A stretch of DNA of 64,000 nucleotides, taken from NCBI RefSeq assembly GCF_032854445.1, contig NC_088304.1, forward strand, positions 248,001-312,000, in the 5' to 3' direction. Under the pieces are notes generated by a model, which worked only from the letters and a program-made list of their open reading frames with translations, had not been told where the DNA came from and searched no databases. Source of the DNA: Liolophura sinensis (Eukaryota > Mollusca > Polyplacophora > Chitonida > Chitonidae). Positions 10,162 to 21,789 of this stretch are shown one piece after another; the first letter of the stretch is position 1, and every line of letters starts with the position of its first letter. Position numbers and translations under genes: made by a program.

Positions 10162-12068
10162 TATATTCACTTAAACTTAATACATACCTGATGACCTTTA
10201 ACAGTACCTCCCTTCCGTCACATATCTACGTTGGCCCGTATAGGGTTAATGTGGATTTATATATCGCTGATCCTACACGTTGTTTTAATTACCAAAGACA
10301 ATGTAAGAATAAACTGATTTGTTTCAGATGCGGAGTGAAGGGCAGAATGGATTCGACTGCAGGAACACAGTTACGTGTTGTAACTGCAGTGGAAATCACA
10401 TGGCCTCCTCAAGGGACTGTCCGCTTTTCATTAATGAAAAAACCAATTATCAGCTTGAAAATTAAAAACAATATATCCTATCAGGACGCCCAGAAATTAG
10501 CCTGACTTTCTAATACTTCTCTACAGGCTTCGTTTGCCAATGTGGTCCAGCGAGTAGCAACTGTTGCTACTCAAACCTGTTCGACTTGGCCCATTGGAAA
10601 CGACAAGCCTAGTTATGTTTTGTGCAACTTTCGCCTCAACGTTCGTTTAATTCTTCCTCAACTCGGACTACTTCAAAAGAACAAATCAAAACAGTAAATA
10701 GTACAGAACACCCTGGTAAACGAGCTGGGACCAATTGCCCTAAAAATAATGACAAAAACAAGTCCAAAAACAAATCTGAAAATAATAATAAAATGATAAT
10801 AAAAGTAGTGGCCCCACAGAACGTCCCTTTAAGGCCACTAGGGATCCTATCCAAACTTTCAATCGTTGAAAAGTTTGGATCGTTGGAAGACTTTGGTCCT
10901 TCAACATCAGATGCGGATGTGATGGATACATCACCCGCACCAGGAAGATCTTCCAGTTGATCTCCACGGAAGGGTCGTTCTCGGTCCAAACATAAAGAAA
11001 AATCTCCTATACGTCTTCTTACATAATGTCTTCTTTAGACAAAATTATACCGTGAAATTGTCGAGGTATTAAGGTTAATTTTGTTGAAATAACACAGCTA
11101 GTTCAATTTCTAAATCCTATTGCCCTTTGTCTTCAGGAAACTCATCTGAAGGCGTCTGACAAAGTTAATATAACTCTTAAAAATGACTCATTATATAGTA
11201 CTTATTCAAATGAAGAAGAGCGAGCTGCAGGCGGCTCCTTGATCTTCATAAATAACAAACCCTGCTGTTCTGGATACAGAGCTTCAGGCTGTGGCCACCC
11301 GTGTTTCGTTGTCTGAAACAATCACATTATGTTCCTCCTAATGGAGGATTTTAATTCCCATAACCCCCTATGGGGCAGTAATAACATAAATAATAAGGGC
11401 AAGATAGTAGAATACTTCTTATCTAAGGAAGAACTGTGTTATTTCAACGGTGTTTCTAATACCTATTTACATCCGGGTAATGACACTTATTCTGCTGTCC
11501 ATCTCACTTTCACAGATCCATCACTTCTCCTTGATCTTTCTTGGAAGGTGCATGACGATCTTTGTGGTAGGGACCATTTTTCTATATTCCTAGAGCATAT
11601 CACTTCTGATTCTTTAGAGCGTGTAGCTAGGTGGAAATTGGATCGCATTTGAGATGTTTTGTAAGGCTCTTATCACATTAGAAGCTCTCAATGCAGCAGA
11701 TGATCCTATATTAAAATTTAATGAGCTTGTTTTACAAGCGGCTGACAGAACTATCCCTAAAACCTTGACAAATCCAAAATCCAAAAGTAAACCCTGGTAC
11801 GACAATGACTGTCGTAAAGCCATAAAGAACCGGAAAACGGCTGAGCGCAGATTTAATCATTGTCCTACTGATAATAATTTAAACCAGGTTCGTAATTTTA
11901 GAGCTAAAGCGCGTCGATTAATCAAGTCCAAGAGACGATCTTGTTGGCGGAACTTTGTTTCGGGCATTACGTCTATAACACCCATGCGTAAGGTCTGGAA
12001 CATGGTTCAGAAACTTAAGGGCAAAAATAATAAAGCCAAAGTCAAGCATTTAAAAGATGGAGATAATA
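10161..12068 (+). mobile_element. LINE-A 5' half, copy 2 (continues after Tc1-A at 13253)
   Basis: Same ORF1, endonuclease and linker remnants as 3927-5834. With the part after Tc1-A (13253-16090) this is the most complete plus-strand LINE-A here, about 4.7 kb without the insertions. ORF1 similarity spans about 10161-10960, and the endonuclease and linker span about 11031-12067. All the breaks seen in copy 1 are shared, so they predate the tandem duplication. Confidence 0.75.
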
Positions 12069-12329
12069 AACTCTGTCAAAAAAGAAACGCAACCCCTGTC
12101 CTCGGACATCAAAAATTCGTTCGAATAAAGTTGATTCCAAACTAAATTTTAGCCAAATGTAATGAAATTATACACGTTTTAATGAAGATTACCATCCAAA
12201 CAACTGCCTTTTCTCTCCTAAGTGTATTTTATTGCTTATGACGTCACAACGCATGGACTGACCCTGTTGACGTCGCACACAGAACCATTCACATGCAAAT
12301 CATGTCAATGGCAGTTATAGTGTGGGGGT

Positions 12330-12338
12330 GTATAAAAG
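12330..12338 (+). promoter_or_regulatory. TATA box of Tc1-A transposase
   Basis: GTATAAAAGCC lies upstream of the transposase remnant. Comparable TATA boxes lie about 50-65 bp before the start codons of Tc1-B and Tc1-C. Here the start codon region itself is deleted. Confidence 0.5.
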
Positions 12339-12384
12339 CCCATGTGCTTTCGTATTTTATTCATTCATTTGTCGACGAAAGGCA

Positions 12385-13060
12385 GACCAGTTGTTGGACC
12401 TGTACTACGCCCCCTACATCGACGCCTACGACTCAGGTGGTGCAACAACGTAAGGATATGGACTTTACAAACTGAACGCGCATCTGGTTTTCTGATGAAT
12501 CCCGTTTTCTTTTGACACGTCACGACGGAAGACAGCTTGTGTATAGGAGACGTCATGAACGCTTTGCGCCCATCTGCGTCCGGCAGGTGGACAGATTTGG
12601 CGGAGGCAGTGTTATGGTTTAGGGAGCCATCTCGTACAACCAGAAATCAGACTTGGTGATCGTTCCAGGGAACCTGACAGCCCAACGTTACATCAACCAC
12701 GTGTTACAGCCTCACCTTCTCCCGATTATTGACCGACAGACACAGCTTTTTCAACAGGACAACGCCAGGCGTCATACTGCACGTGTAACAATGAACTTTC
12801 TGCAGGATTCCAACGTCAATGTCTTGCCGTGGCCCTCTAAATCACCAGACCTCAACCCTATTGAACACCTGTGGAATACTCTGGATCGACACGTGCGTCA
12901 ACGTCAGCCACCGCCACAGACGCTTCAACAGCTCGCCGTTGCGTTACAGGAGGACTGGAGGGCCGTTCCCCAGAAGAGAAACCCGGCGTGTTATCCGTTC
13001 TTGTCCACGGAGATGCCGTGCAGTGATTGCAGCTCGTGGTGGTCATACGAGATACTGAGG
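12385..13060 (+). pseudogene. Tc1-A DD34E transposase, C-terminal remnant
   Basis: Tc1 transposases cut and paste DNA at TA sites. The readable part begins at PVVGPVLRPLHRR and RLRWCNNVR, passes through a frame break into WFSDESRF (first catalytic D), then GGGSVMV-stop-GAISYN, and from 12653 the open stretch with LFQQDNARRHTA (second D) and SPDLNPIEHLW (catalytic E). The spacing of D and E is 34 residues. The N-terminal helix-turn-helix DNA-binding part is missing. The unit-1 duplication cuts the same gene at the first D block. Confidence 0.8.
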
Positions 13061-13252
13061 AAGACGCCCCCTGGTGAGCAACTGGTGTCTGTGAGATGAC
13101 TTTTTAAAAGACAGTTTTAAACATGACCATCTTGATTATTATTCTGCCAAATTTCTGACTTCTGTCTTCAATAAGAAAAAAGTTGTGCCGTCCTAAAACT
13201 AAATATTAAAATCTCTAAAATACGGGGGTTGCGTTTCTTTTTTGACAGAGTT

Positions 13253-14480
13253 TATATTAACCTTTCCATCTCATATAGCCAATAAATTAGTTGAGACAAT
13301 TTCCAAGAAATCTTCTTTTGAAAACTATACTAAAGAATTCCAACATATTAAATACCAGAAGGAGAAAATTAACGTGCCCTTTTCTTCTAAGAATTTAGAA
13401 GATTATGATCGTCCTTTTAATATGGAGGTACTTAAAACTGCATTAAAAAGGATCATACTGATCCAAATAACTATCGTCCCATAGCTCTTACCAGCTGTGT
13501 CTGTAAGACTATGGAACGGATGGGTAATAATAGACTTGTTTGGCTTCTCGAAACCAACGCGCTTTTATCTAATATTCAATGTGGTTTTCGTCAAGGTCGA
13601 TGTACTTTAGATCTTTAGATAGATACCTTAGATTTTTGTTAATAATGAAAATGTGGTGTCCATATTTTTCGACCTTGAAAAGGCCTACGACACCACAGGG
13701 AAATATGGTATTTTGAAAGACCGCGCGGATATGGGATTACAAGGTCGCTTACCTTTATTTATACCTCCATTTTTATCTAATCGTCAGTTAAAGGTACGGG
13801 TTGGGTCCACTCTTCTGACTCGTATGAGCAGGAAATAGGTGTACCCCAGGGCAGCATTCTATCTGCTCAGCATAAAAATAAATAGCCTGGCAATAACATT
13901 AACATCTGGCACAGAGGGTTCTTTATACGTGGATGATTTTCTTATATGCTACCGAGCTAAAATATGAATAACATCGAACGTCAGTTGCAGCGTTGTCTCA
14001 TTAAGATCGAGAAATGGGCAATTGAAAATGGTTTTAGACTTTCAACGTCTAAAACCTTCGCTACGCATTTTTGTAACAAACGGAAACTTCATCTTGATCC
14101 CGAGCTTAATTTTTGTGGTGAACAGGTTAAAATTGTTGGAGGAACAAAATTTTTAGGTATAATATTTGACAGTAAGCTATCTTTTATACCTCATATAAAA
14201 ATGCTTAAAGCTAAATGTACAAAGGCTCTCGATATAGTTAAGGTCGTGTCTAGCACCGATTGGGGTGCTGACCGACCAGTTTTACTTAATTTATATCTTT
14301 CTCTGGTGAGGTCGAAAATGGATTATGGGTCCATCATTTACGGTTCCGCTAGGAAGTCGCATATTAAAATTTTGGATCTTGTTCATCACCAGGGTTTGAG
14401 GCTCAGCCTTGGTGTTTTTAGAACCTCACCGGTAGAAAGTTTATACATGGAGGCTAATAAGCCTTCGGTATATAACTGAC
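13253..14480 (+). pseudogene. LINE-A reverse transcriptase, broken
   Basis: The segment contains SHIANKLVETISKK, then a deletion joining LKTAL to DHTDPNNYRPIAL, CGFRQGRCTLD, the motif A stretch VVSIFFDLEKAYDT at about 13653-13695, GVPQGSIL, and the catalytic motif GSLYVDDFLICY near 13920-13950 with both aspartates kept. The last open stretch, 13964-14479 (171 codons), is the thumb region with GGTKFLGIIFDSKLSF and SSTDWGADRP. Stops and frameshifts around 13480, 13620, 13838 and 13950 inactivate it. Confidence 0.8.
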
Positions 14481-14830
14481 GTATTGAACTGAGCCTTTAA
14501 CATGCTACAAAGCTTAAAGCACATTCAACAAATCCTACCTACGACTGTGTTTTTAATCCATGTTGAGTAGATAAATTTAATAAATGTCACAATAAGATCC
14601 CTTTGTTCGGTCTTCCTTTAAGGGACCAGTAGAGAGTTTATACGTAAAGGCTAACGAGCCTTCTTTACATCACAGGCGTATAAAACTCAGCCTTCAATAT
14701 GCTACAAAGCTTAAAGCAGATCCAACAAACCCTGCCTACGACTGGGTTTTCAATCCATTATATGTAGACAAATATACTAAATATCCTAACAAGATCCCTT
14801 CGTTCGGAGTTCGTGTTAGGGACCATATTG
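14420..14830 (+). repeat. About 210-bp direct duplication inside the LINE-A linker
   Basis: The stretch from CCGGTAGAAAGTTTATAC to about 14620 is repeated, diverged, at about 14630-14830. Both halves contain GCTACAAAGCTTAAAGCA and a CCTACGACTG string. Other LINE-A copies (for example 44.9-45.1 kb) have it once. Confidence 0.6.
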
Positions 14831-14989
14831 TGGAAGTCAACATTAAACTTGGGGACATAGTTACGGTTTCTTTTCCGGAGTTCCCTCCATGGCTTCTTCC
14901 ACAACCCAAACTGATACTCGATCTATGTAAATATAAGAAATCAAATATAAATCCTCTTATAATTCAGCAAGGTTGCTGAAATTAAAGCT

Positions 14990-15900
14990 AATTAAACGGA
15001 TTGTAAATTTATATGCACTGACGGGTCGAAGGATGGGGACAGGGTTACGGCTGCGGCTGTCATGGAGCAGCACGTCTCTTCTTCAATATTCTCTGCAGAG
15101 GCCAGAGCTATACTCCGGGCCTTATCACATGTTTCTTCTGGGCGTGCCCAGAGAGCAATGATATGCAGTGACTCGCTCTCCAGCCTTCTGGCAACACAGC
15201 ATTATTTTTTTTTTTGATTGGTGTTTTACACCGTACTCAAGAATATTTCACTTATACGACGGCGGCCAGCATTGTGGTGGGTGGAAACCGGGCAGAACCC
15301 GGGGGAAACCCACGACCATCCGCAGGTAGGTGACAGACCTTCCCACATACGGCCGGAGAGAAAGCCAGCATGAGCTGGAGCAACACAGAATAATAAATTT
15401 AAAAATCCCTTGATGCTTCAAATTTTATCCGTACATAGGAAACTAATTAAATGAGGTAAAGATGTTATATTCTGCTGGATACCAAGTCATACTGGTATCC
15501 ATGGAAACTCAGTCGCAGACAGGGAGGCGAAAGCTGCCCTCAATAAACCCATATATAACATTAAAATCCCTTGTACTGACATGAAGTCCAATATTCTTCA
15601 ATATATTTGTCGCCTTTGGCAGGGTGAATGGGACTTGTAGGTCCATAATAAGCTGCATGCTATTCATCCGGTCATTGGCTACAATAATTATACTAGCGAA
15701 AAGTCTCGTAGAGACCAAGTAGCTTTAACGAGGTGTCGTATTGGGCATTCTCGTCTAACACACAATTTTATTTTAGGTGGGAGTAGTGCTCCAGAGTGTG
15801 TTGGATGTGATGCGGAATATGGCATCAAACATATCTTGGTTGATTGTGTAGACTTTGCCCATGTTCGGGAGAGATTCTACAGTCAACTCTATACATGATT
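14990..15900 (+). pseudogene. LINE-A RNase H and C-terminal domain, split by a SINE
   Basis: RNase H removes the RNA strand of the cDNA hybrid. A CTDGSKDGD-like motif (usual YTDGS) at about 15012, then FSAEARAILRALS and MICSDSLSSLL follow a broken frame to 15190. After the SINE come CWIPSHTGIHGNSVADREAKAA (about 15470-15540) and the C-terminal block RRDQVALTRCRIGHSRLTHN. A stop sits in GEWDL-stop-VHNK. Confidence 0.76.
15200..15379 (-). mobile_element. SINE-1 copy in LINE-A RNase H
   Basis: A tRNA-derived SINE inserted tail first in this orientation: the T run at 15204-15214 is the A-rich tail, followed by the complement of the conserved tail and the body with GACGGCGGCCAGCATT. A direct repeat GCAACACAG at 15191-15199 and 15380-15388 is the target duplication. 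The tRNA-like head is missing, so the copy is 5'-truncated. Confidence 0.85.
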
Positions 15901-16089
15901 TATTTGACAGCATCGCTGGCGATGTTGTCATAAATTATTTGAGGACCATTGGTCTACATCATAAAATATAATTTTGTCATAAATATTTACAGATAAAAAG
16001 TCAATTACATATAGATTCCGAGATGTACTATTTTTAAGATATGTTGGTTTTCGAGTTTTAACTGTTTTGGGTTTTTTTCTAATCTGATT

Positions 16090-17206
16090 TTAAACATGTC
16101 TGAACCCATTTGGGTGCTGACCGATCTGTAGTTTTAACTCTATATCGTTCTCTGGTGAGGTCTAATTTGGTCTATGGGTCAACCATTTACGGCTCCGCAA
16201 AGAAGTCGCATATAAAAATTTTGGATCTTGTTCATCACCAAGGTTTGAGGCTCAGCCTTGATGCCTTTTTTCAGCAATAGAGTTTACACATGGAGGCTAA
16301 TGAGCTTTCTTTATATAACGAACGTAATAAACTCAGCTGTCAATATGCTACAAAGCTTTAAGCTCATCCAACAAACCCTGCCTACGACTGTATTTTCAGT
16401 CCAGCATATGTAGATAAATTTATTAGGTGTCCTAACAAGTTCCCTCCGTTTGACCTTCGTGTACCGGACCATATTGTTCAAGCCTAAACTAGTGTTTGAT
16501 TTACGTAAACAATAAATCCAACACTAATCCTCTGATAATTCAGCAAGGTTTTGCTGAATAAAGGCGAACTATATATTACTATATACTATATACTATATAT
16601 ATATATATATTGGTCAAAGGAGGAGACAGGATTGCGTCAACGGCTATCTAAGAACAGCGAGTCTCCTTTTCCGTCTTCTTCAATCGTGTCTGCCGAGGCC
16701 AGGGCTATAGTGCCCAGAAAGCAATGATATGCAGTGACTGGCTCTCCTGATTTTGGTAATACAGCATAATAAATTTAAATATCCAGATACTTAAAATATT
16801 AACCTTACATAGAAAGATAATTAAAAGTGGTAAAAATATTATATTATGTTGGATAAATCCATACCAAAAATTAAAATCCCCTGTTCTGATTTTCGATTGC
16901 ATATTCGTAAATATATTTGTGGTCTTTTGCCGGGTCAATGGGACCTTCATGTCTATAATAAATTGCAGAGTGTTCACCCTGTCATTGGTTTTAATTTGTA
17001 TGCTCACGGTATGTCTCGCAGAGATCAAGTAATTTTAACGAGGTGTCGTATTGGGCATTCTCGTCTAACTCACAATCTTATTTTGATGGGGGCTCTGCCC
17101 CAAAGTGTGTTGGATGTGATGCTAAATACGGCATCAAACATATCCTGGTTGACTGTGTGGACTTTGCCCGTGTTCGTCACAGATTCCACCAAGTCAACTT
17201 TACATC
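16090..17206 (+). mobile_element. LINE-A, second copy, 5'-truncated
   Basis: Starts inside the RT thumb region (GGGTGCTGACCGATCTG) directly behind the 3' UTR of the preceding LINE-A. It covers the thumb, linker, a heavily deleted RNase H (about 16600-16860), and the C-terminal block with RRDQVILTRCRIGHSRLTHN at about 17010-17075. It ends at the insertion of a 596-bp TIR element; about 30-40 bp of LINE sequence (GATTTGTTTGACATCATCGC) resumes at 17803. Confidence 0.75.
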
Positions 17207-17802
17207 GGGTGGGCATAAAAAAATGGGCCGTACTTTGAAGCTGCATTGCTCCATTATCCTTTGCTCAAACCCTTTCAAACTTTAGACATTCAAATGGCAT
17301 GATTTTGTTAATATACTGACCAATGTTCTAGGTCATAGCTTGACAGCCTGCACAGAGTGTTAAAATGAAAAGATAGCCTCAAAAACACACGTTCCGGCGA
17401 TCCACATTGTATCACCTGTCAGAGCGCGCGCTGCACCTGTGTGACACGCGTCAATGAAGTGTCGTCTGGAAAAATTGTCTGGTTCTAGTTTCAGAGAAAC
17501 CTTTCTGCCACATAGGCATAAGTTTTGCTGAATCAAGATGGTTTTCTCTGCGGTAGACATGGAATTGATCACCTTTTCAAGTAAAACAAGGTAGAACATC
17601 ATTTTGAAATGTCCGGAACATGCGTTTTTGACTCAGTTTTGAGTTTGGTCCCATGAACAGAAATCTTAAAGGATGAAATTGAAATTTGGTCTGTGTACTT
17701 GGAACATAATGGCGTTTGAGTGTGTAGATTTTTAGAAGCTGACGTAAGGGGGTTTCGGAGATTTTGAGTGTCAAAGTACGGTCCATTTTTTTATGCCCAC
17801 CC
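17207..17802. mobile_element. 596-bp non-autonomous DNA transposon with about 31-bp TIRs
   Basis: The left end GGGTGGGCATAAAAAAATGG is matched in reverse by the right end (17772-17802), with one mismatch across about 31 bp. The element sits inside LINE-A: the host sequence reads GTCAACTTTACAT before it and ATATGATTTGTTTGAC after it, as in the uninterrupted copy at 15878-15910. No open reading frame in it resembles a transposase. The target duplication is not clear (AT or similar), so the superfamily is open. Confidence 0.8.
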
Positions 17803-17984
17803 CATATATGATTTGTTTGACATCATCGCTGTCTCACAATCGCACGTTGCAAAGAGATGTTTAAATGTTAACCATTTGTTTTTCCAGTGAACCAGTTTTC
17901 AGTCTATTCCTTGGTTTAATCTACTTTCGAACTACGCTGCTTAAATTTAATACTAGCCTTGAGCCTGACTGTATGACTTAAAAC

Positions 17985-18410
17985 CCGTCTTAAAATATAC
18001 TTTTGAACAACCGGCCCCTGAATTACTGGCTTCATAATCGTGTCTAATTCCGCTCAATCGTGGACTGCGAATAGTATATTCATTGTGTTGAATTAAATCA
18101 CCACATTGGATAGATGAACAGATAAAATAAAAGAGCGAATGAGATACACATTTAACTATCGCCAACTTATATTCTATCTTGGTACACGATCTGAATACTG
18201 AGTTCACTCACTCGGCTAAACATACCTTGCGTCCTTCCAACATCATTGAAAACTGTTGACTGCTTCTGTTTGGATGATTTCGTCCTATTTTCGTACTTTA
18301 TATGCTTTCTTAATTCTTTGGTAGTTTGTGTTAAACGTCGTTTTGGTAACTGGCCGTACGGTATACGAATGACTCTTTCGACGCATGTATTCTGCCCAGT
18401 TACCACCCAT
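17985..18410 (+). repeat. Q400 dispersed repeat, copy 1
   Basis: Diverged relative of 22670-23070 and 53380-53795. Shared landmarks in order: TCTAATTCCGCT, GAGATACA, GGTACACGAT, CATTGAAAACTGTTGACTGC, CGTCCTATTT, CGTCGTTTTGG-AACTGGCC, TTTCGACGCAT. I do not recognise the family, and no intact reading frame is shared by the copies. Confidence 0.65.
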
Positions 18411-20960
18411 CACAATGCTTGCTGCCATCCTATAAGTGAAAGATTACTGAGTACGGCGCATGCCTCAAAATTATCGAATCAATAAACAGATTCTCATGTT
18501 CCGTCGAGACATGGTATAAGTAGTTGGGCACTGAATACTACAAGTGTATACGTTATTTCACTAAGCTTGTTAGTGTTACAGATAGTGTAACTTGTTTAGG
18601 CCAACACAATTTCCCATTTAATTTAATGATTTAAAATGTTGTCTGAAGTGCTGCGAGAAATTTACATTTTACGCCGCAGACAAAGACTCACGTTTTCCCT
18701 ATGACCCGTAATCAACATGCCATATTACATTCGACATAAGCGTTCTACCTTTCAGTTCACACGTAAATAATGCACTGGGTCACAAGATGTGCTAGCCCCG
18801 TTAGATGCTAATATCCTTATGGTATAAAACATCGTTAATGTATGTATTTAAATGTCACCTGTTCGAATCAACCTCTAACAATGACTCTAAGGGAAAAAAG
18901 GAGGTGCTGCTTGCAATTTTCTGGAATAACGGTAACAGTTCCCATTCCTCTTTCCTGTGAAGGTCACACACTGAGGGTATTTTATGTGAGAAAACTGACA
19001 TTTGCCGTGTTATAAACAGAGGTGTAGCGGTAGAATCCGCCCACATTATGCTGCCTCAGGTCATCTATCACCCACAGCAGTATGCGTGAAACGGATTTCC
19101 CACTCCTTACCATTAACGCGGTTATAATGATGAGAACATTCGCTACAGGCTATAATCACATCGTACGCAGATTTATGTCATCCTGAATGTCGTGAGTCTT
19201 GACACACTCCACCTAGACATTTCATTTGTTGAAATCTGCAAGAGGATAGAGTACATTGGATTCTTATGAAGGTACAGCTGGCCTTCACAAATAAATTTTC
19301 AACCCCGACTGCTAGTTCGGCTGCAGCTTTATGTCAGGAGGGTTGTAAGACACTTGGTTAGTTGCGGTGGTTTCTTCACCGATGTGTCCGATTTTGGTTT
19401 TTTCACTGAGAAACCTAACCGACGTTAAGTATAGTAATCTCAAGTACGCCGTAAAGCACTGTCACAAAATAAACTGCCTGATGGTGCATGAAGGTGAAAC
19501 CTGTGCACTGTTTGATGAATGTAACCTTCTTATTTGTTGGTTTCATCAGGGAATGAGGTTCTAAAATTTTCAGATGGTGGAGCTTGAAGGACTTTTCGTC
19601 ATTGAAGGATTTTTCGACAGAAACTTGCTCAGCCTCGCATGACCGTGATGAGTTATAAATACATAAAATCAAAATGATAATTCTGTTGTCATACTGATTT
19701 ACACTTGGGGCTTGTACAGGTAGCCCTCCCTTACTCCTGAACAAGCATTTGGCATCATGTAGGACAACAGCAAGCGAGGTAATGAATCACAGTGATTTTG
19801 TCACAGCGTAACACTTCACGCAGGATTACAGCTCTAAAGATTTTCCCTTTCCTTTCCAAACTCTCACGGAAAAAGGGAACGTCCAGTTGAATGAATCAAT
19901 TCAGAGACTTAGGAAGAACAAAAAAAGGAGTCGACGTAATCAGTGTTTCACATTTCAGAATGACATAACCTTTATGAGGAATCTACAAGTTTCAATCCGG
20001 ATTGCAAAAACAACAAGGCACAGGATGTAAGCCGATAACACGATGGCAGTAATTTTACATTATACATAGCTTAAATTGCGTATATTAAGGTAAAAATTTA
20101 TAAAGCAGGCCAGTCATTGTGGGTCATGACAGAGGAAATGGTAATTTACTGCTTAATGGATCACCGACTTGTACGGGCTTCACTAGAGTACGGGTTGCTT
20201 TTCCTAGAGACCATCCGTGAATCAGAAATCCGCACGTTAACAGGACGAAGATATAACTTCCCGGTCCAGTAAATGCAGCTTCTGTGGTAAGGTTATAATA
20301 TACTGTCTTACGACTACAAAAGTACGTTCATCCGGTTCTACACTCTGTCTGGTACCTGTCTGGTTTTAATACGCCAGCCAAAACCTATTCTGTCTGTCAA
20401 CAAAGCACTTTGGTGCTTTATCTTCATTAACTGAATGGATTCTACTCTCTCCGATTGATTCTGACCCGATTCCATAACCTTCGAGTGCAGATGACCGGAA
20501 GTAGTGGCATCCGCTCAGTTTCCGATCTTCGAAATACTCGTTGTGGACGTGTAAGAGAAACGAGCTTCCGGTCTAATCACCTAGCAATCCCTCAAATGTT
20601 TTTGGATGGAGCTATACCCGAAACTAAGCTCTTAAGCTTTGACAAAAGCCCTTGAACAGCAATAAGTTATTTCGTAGATAAAAAGCTGAGGTTGATGCGA
20701 ATTTGTTTGTTGTAAAAAAAATGTTAATTGGGTGGTTTTCTTACTGAAACCCCAGATATTCTTTTAAAACTTGGTCTGGGCAGCGCAGATATTTCCTTTT
20801 TAAGCGTGAGACAGTCACTGACACATAACGTCTGCAGTAATGAGTTTTATTAAAGTACTTATGAAAAGAGTTTCTTGTAATCTGGTTCTGATAATGATTG
20901 TCAGACTTTTGTTGTGAAACTGGTTGGGTGGGTAGATGGCATATAGTTAATACATTTGAA
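18410..20960. other. No recognisable gene
   Basis: AT-rich sequence with only short, unrelated open frames (longest about 109 codons, 19415-19744 minus) that lack recognisable domains. No clear tandem or inverted repeat was seen by eye. Confidence 0.5.
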
Positions 20961-20965
20961 TATTC

Positions 20966-20981
20966 ACACACACACACACAG
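20966..20981. repeat. (CA)n microsatellite
   Basis: A short run of about eight CA units. Confidence 0.8.
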
Positions 20982-21605
20982 GTCTAAAATACGCCCGCAT
21001 TTAATGGTGGAAATAATAAAAAGTATCATATAATTGAGTAAAATATCGAATCGGTATTAACCTTTTATTCATACGAGCTATCATCTTTGGCGTCATTATT
21101 TCTTTGTGGTTGATCCACAATAACAGCTAGATTAATTACAGCCTACGCACGTGAGCTATGATATACATTTTTTTACGTACAAACCGGTTTGTGCTTTTCT
21201 ACCACCTCATTAGCGATCTATGAACTCGATGCGGGTAAGCTATTTTGAATTTTCGACACATTTAAAATGAAAGGGCCGATGAGCCGATTAGAATGTAAAA
21301 TGCACAGATGTTGGGTATTTCAGGTGCATATCCTGTTGCGTTACTGGCATTTTTTGTCGCTCTGAAAGGGTTTTCCTCAGAATATATTTGTAATAACACT
21401 CGACGACAACAATTTCACAGCTTAGCGAGAAATATAGCTGTTGTGGCAAAAATATTTTTAATCACATTAGCGACGCTGTAGCAACGCTAAACTAAATACA
21501 GGAAGAAAATGAAAAGTGAATACAGGAAAAAAGATGAAACGGTTTCGGACTCCAGGAATCAGTGTGTGTGTGTAAAAGCCGGGAGGTTCGAGTGTGGAAC
21601 CAACA

Positions 21606-21775
21606 CATTAATGATTATCGCTTTACGCCACATTGGCAATACTTCAAATTATCGTGGCGAGAACCTCCTCGACCACTCACTGTCAACAGGGCCTCGGGGA
21701 CAGAGAGGGTAGAGAATTGTACTAATCCAATGACCACGCCCAGGTTTGAACCCGCGTCTGATCATTTGTAGCAAA
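21606..21775 (-). mobile_element. SINE-2, near full length, diverged
   Basis: Read on the minus strand it starts with a polymerase III B-box-like GGGTTCAAACCTGG, passes through GAGGTTCTCGCCACGATAAT and ends in the tail TATTGCCAATGTGGCGTAAA followed by AATCATTAAT. The tail matches the other SINE-2 copies at 24 kb, 33.6 kb and 45.4 kb. Confidence 0.65.
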
Positions 21776-21789
21776 CAAAGGAGAAGTAT

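Larger units (their letters stand above)
6275..12508. repeat. Composite tandem unit, copy 2 (6.23 kb)
   Basis: Second copy of the block at 43-6274. The right end is set where the two copies stop matching, after GAATCCCGTTTT near 12508. This copy continues into the intact remainder of Tc1-A and LINE-A, so it sits in the original context and copy 1 is the derived, truncated repeat. Confidence 0.93.
12069..13252 (+). mobile_element. Tc1-A: Tc1/mariner element, internally deleted, 1184 bp
   Basis: The ends are perfect inverted repeats of nearly 30 bp, starting AACTCTGTCAAAAAAGAAAC on the left and read in reverse at 13225-13252. TA dinucleotides at 12067-12068 and 13253-13254 fit the usual TA target duplication. 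The flanking LINE-A sequence rejoins (GAGATAAT to TTAACC), and the uninterrupted LINE-A copy near 41.97 kb confirms the site. The element is about 350 bp shorter than Tc1-B and Tc1-C and lacks the transposase N-terminus, so it is non-autonomous. Confidence 0.88.
13253..16090 (+). mobile_element. LINE-A, 3' half (RT, RNase H, 3' UTR)
   Basis: Continues LINE-A after Tc1-A. The RT runs about 13253-14480, a linker about 14480-14990, RNase H about 14995-15560 (split by a SINE at 15200-15379), then a C-terminal region with cysteine/histidine spacing (ECVGCDAEYGIKHILVDC) to about 15898, then the 3' UTR. The 3' UTR matches the one at 32960-33120. A second truncated LINE-A starts immediately at about 16090. 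Confidence 0.78.
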
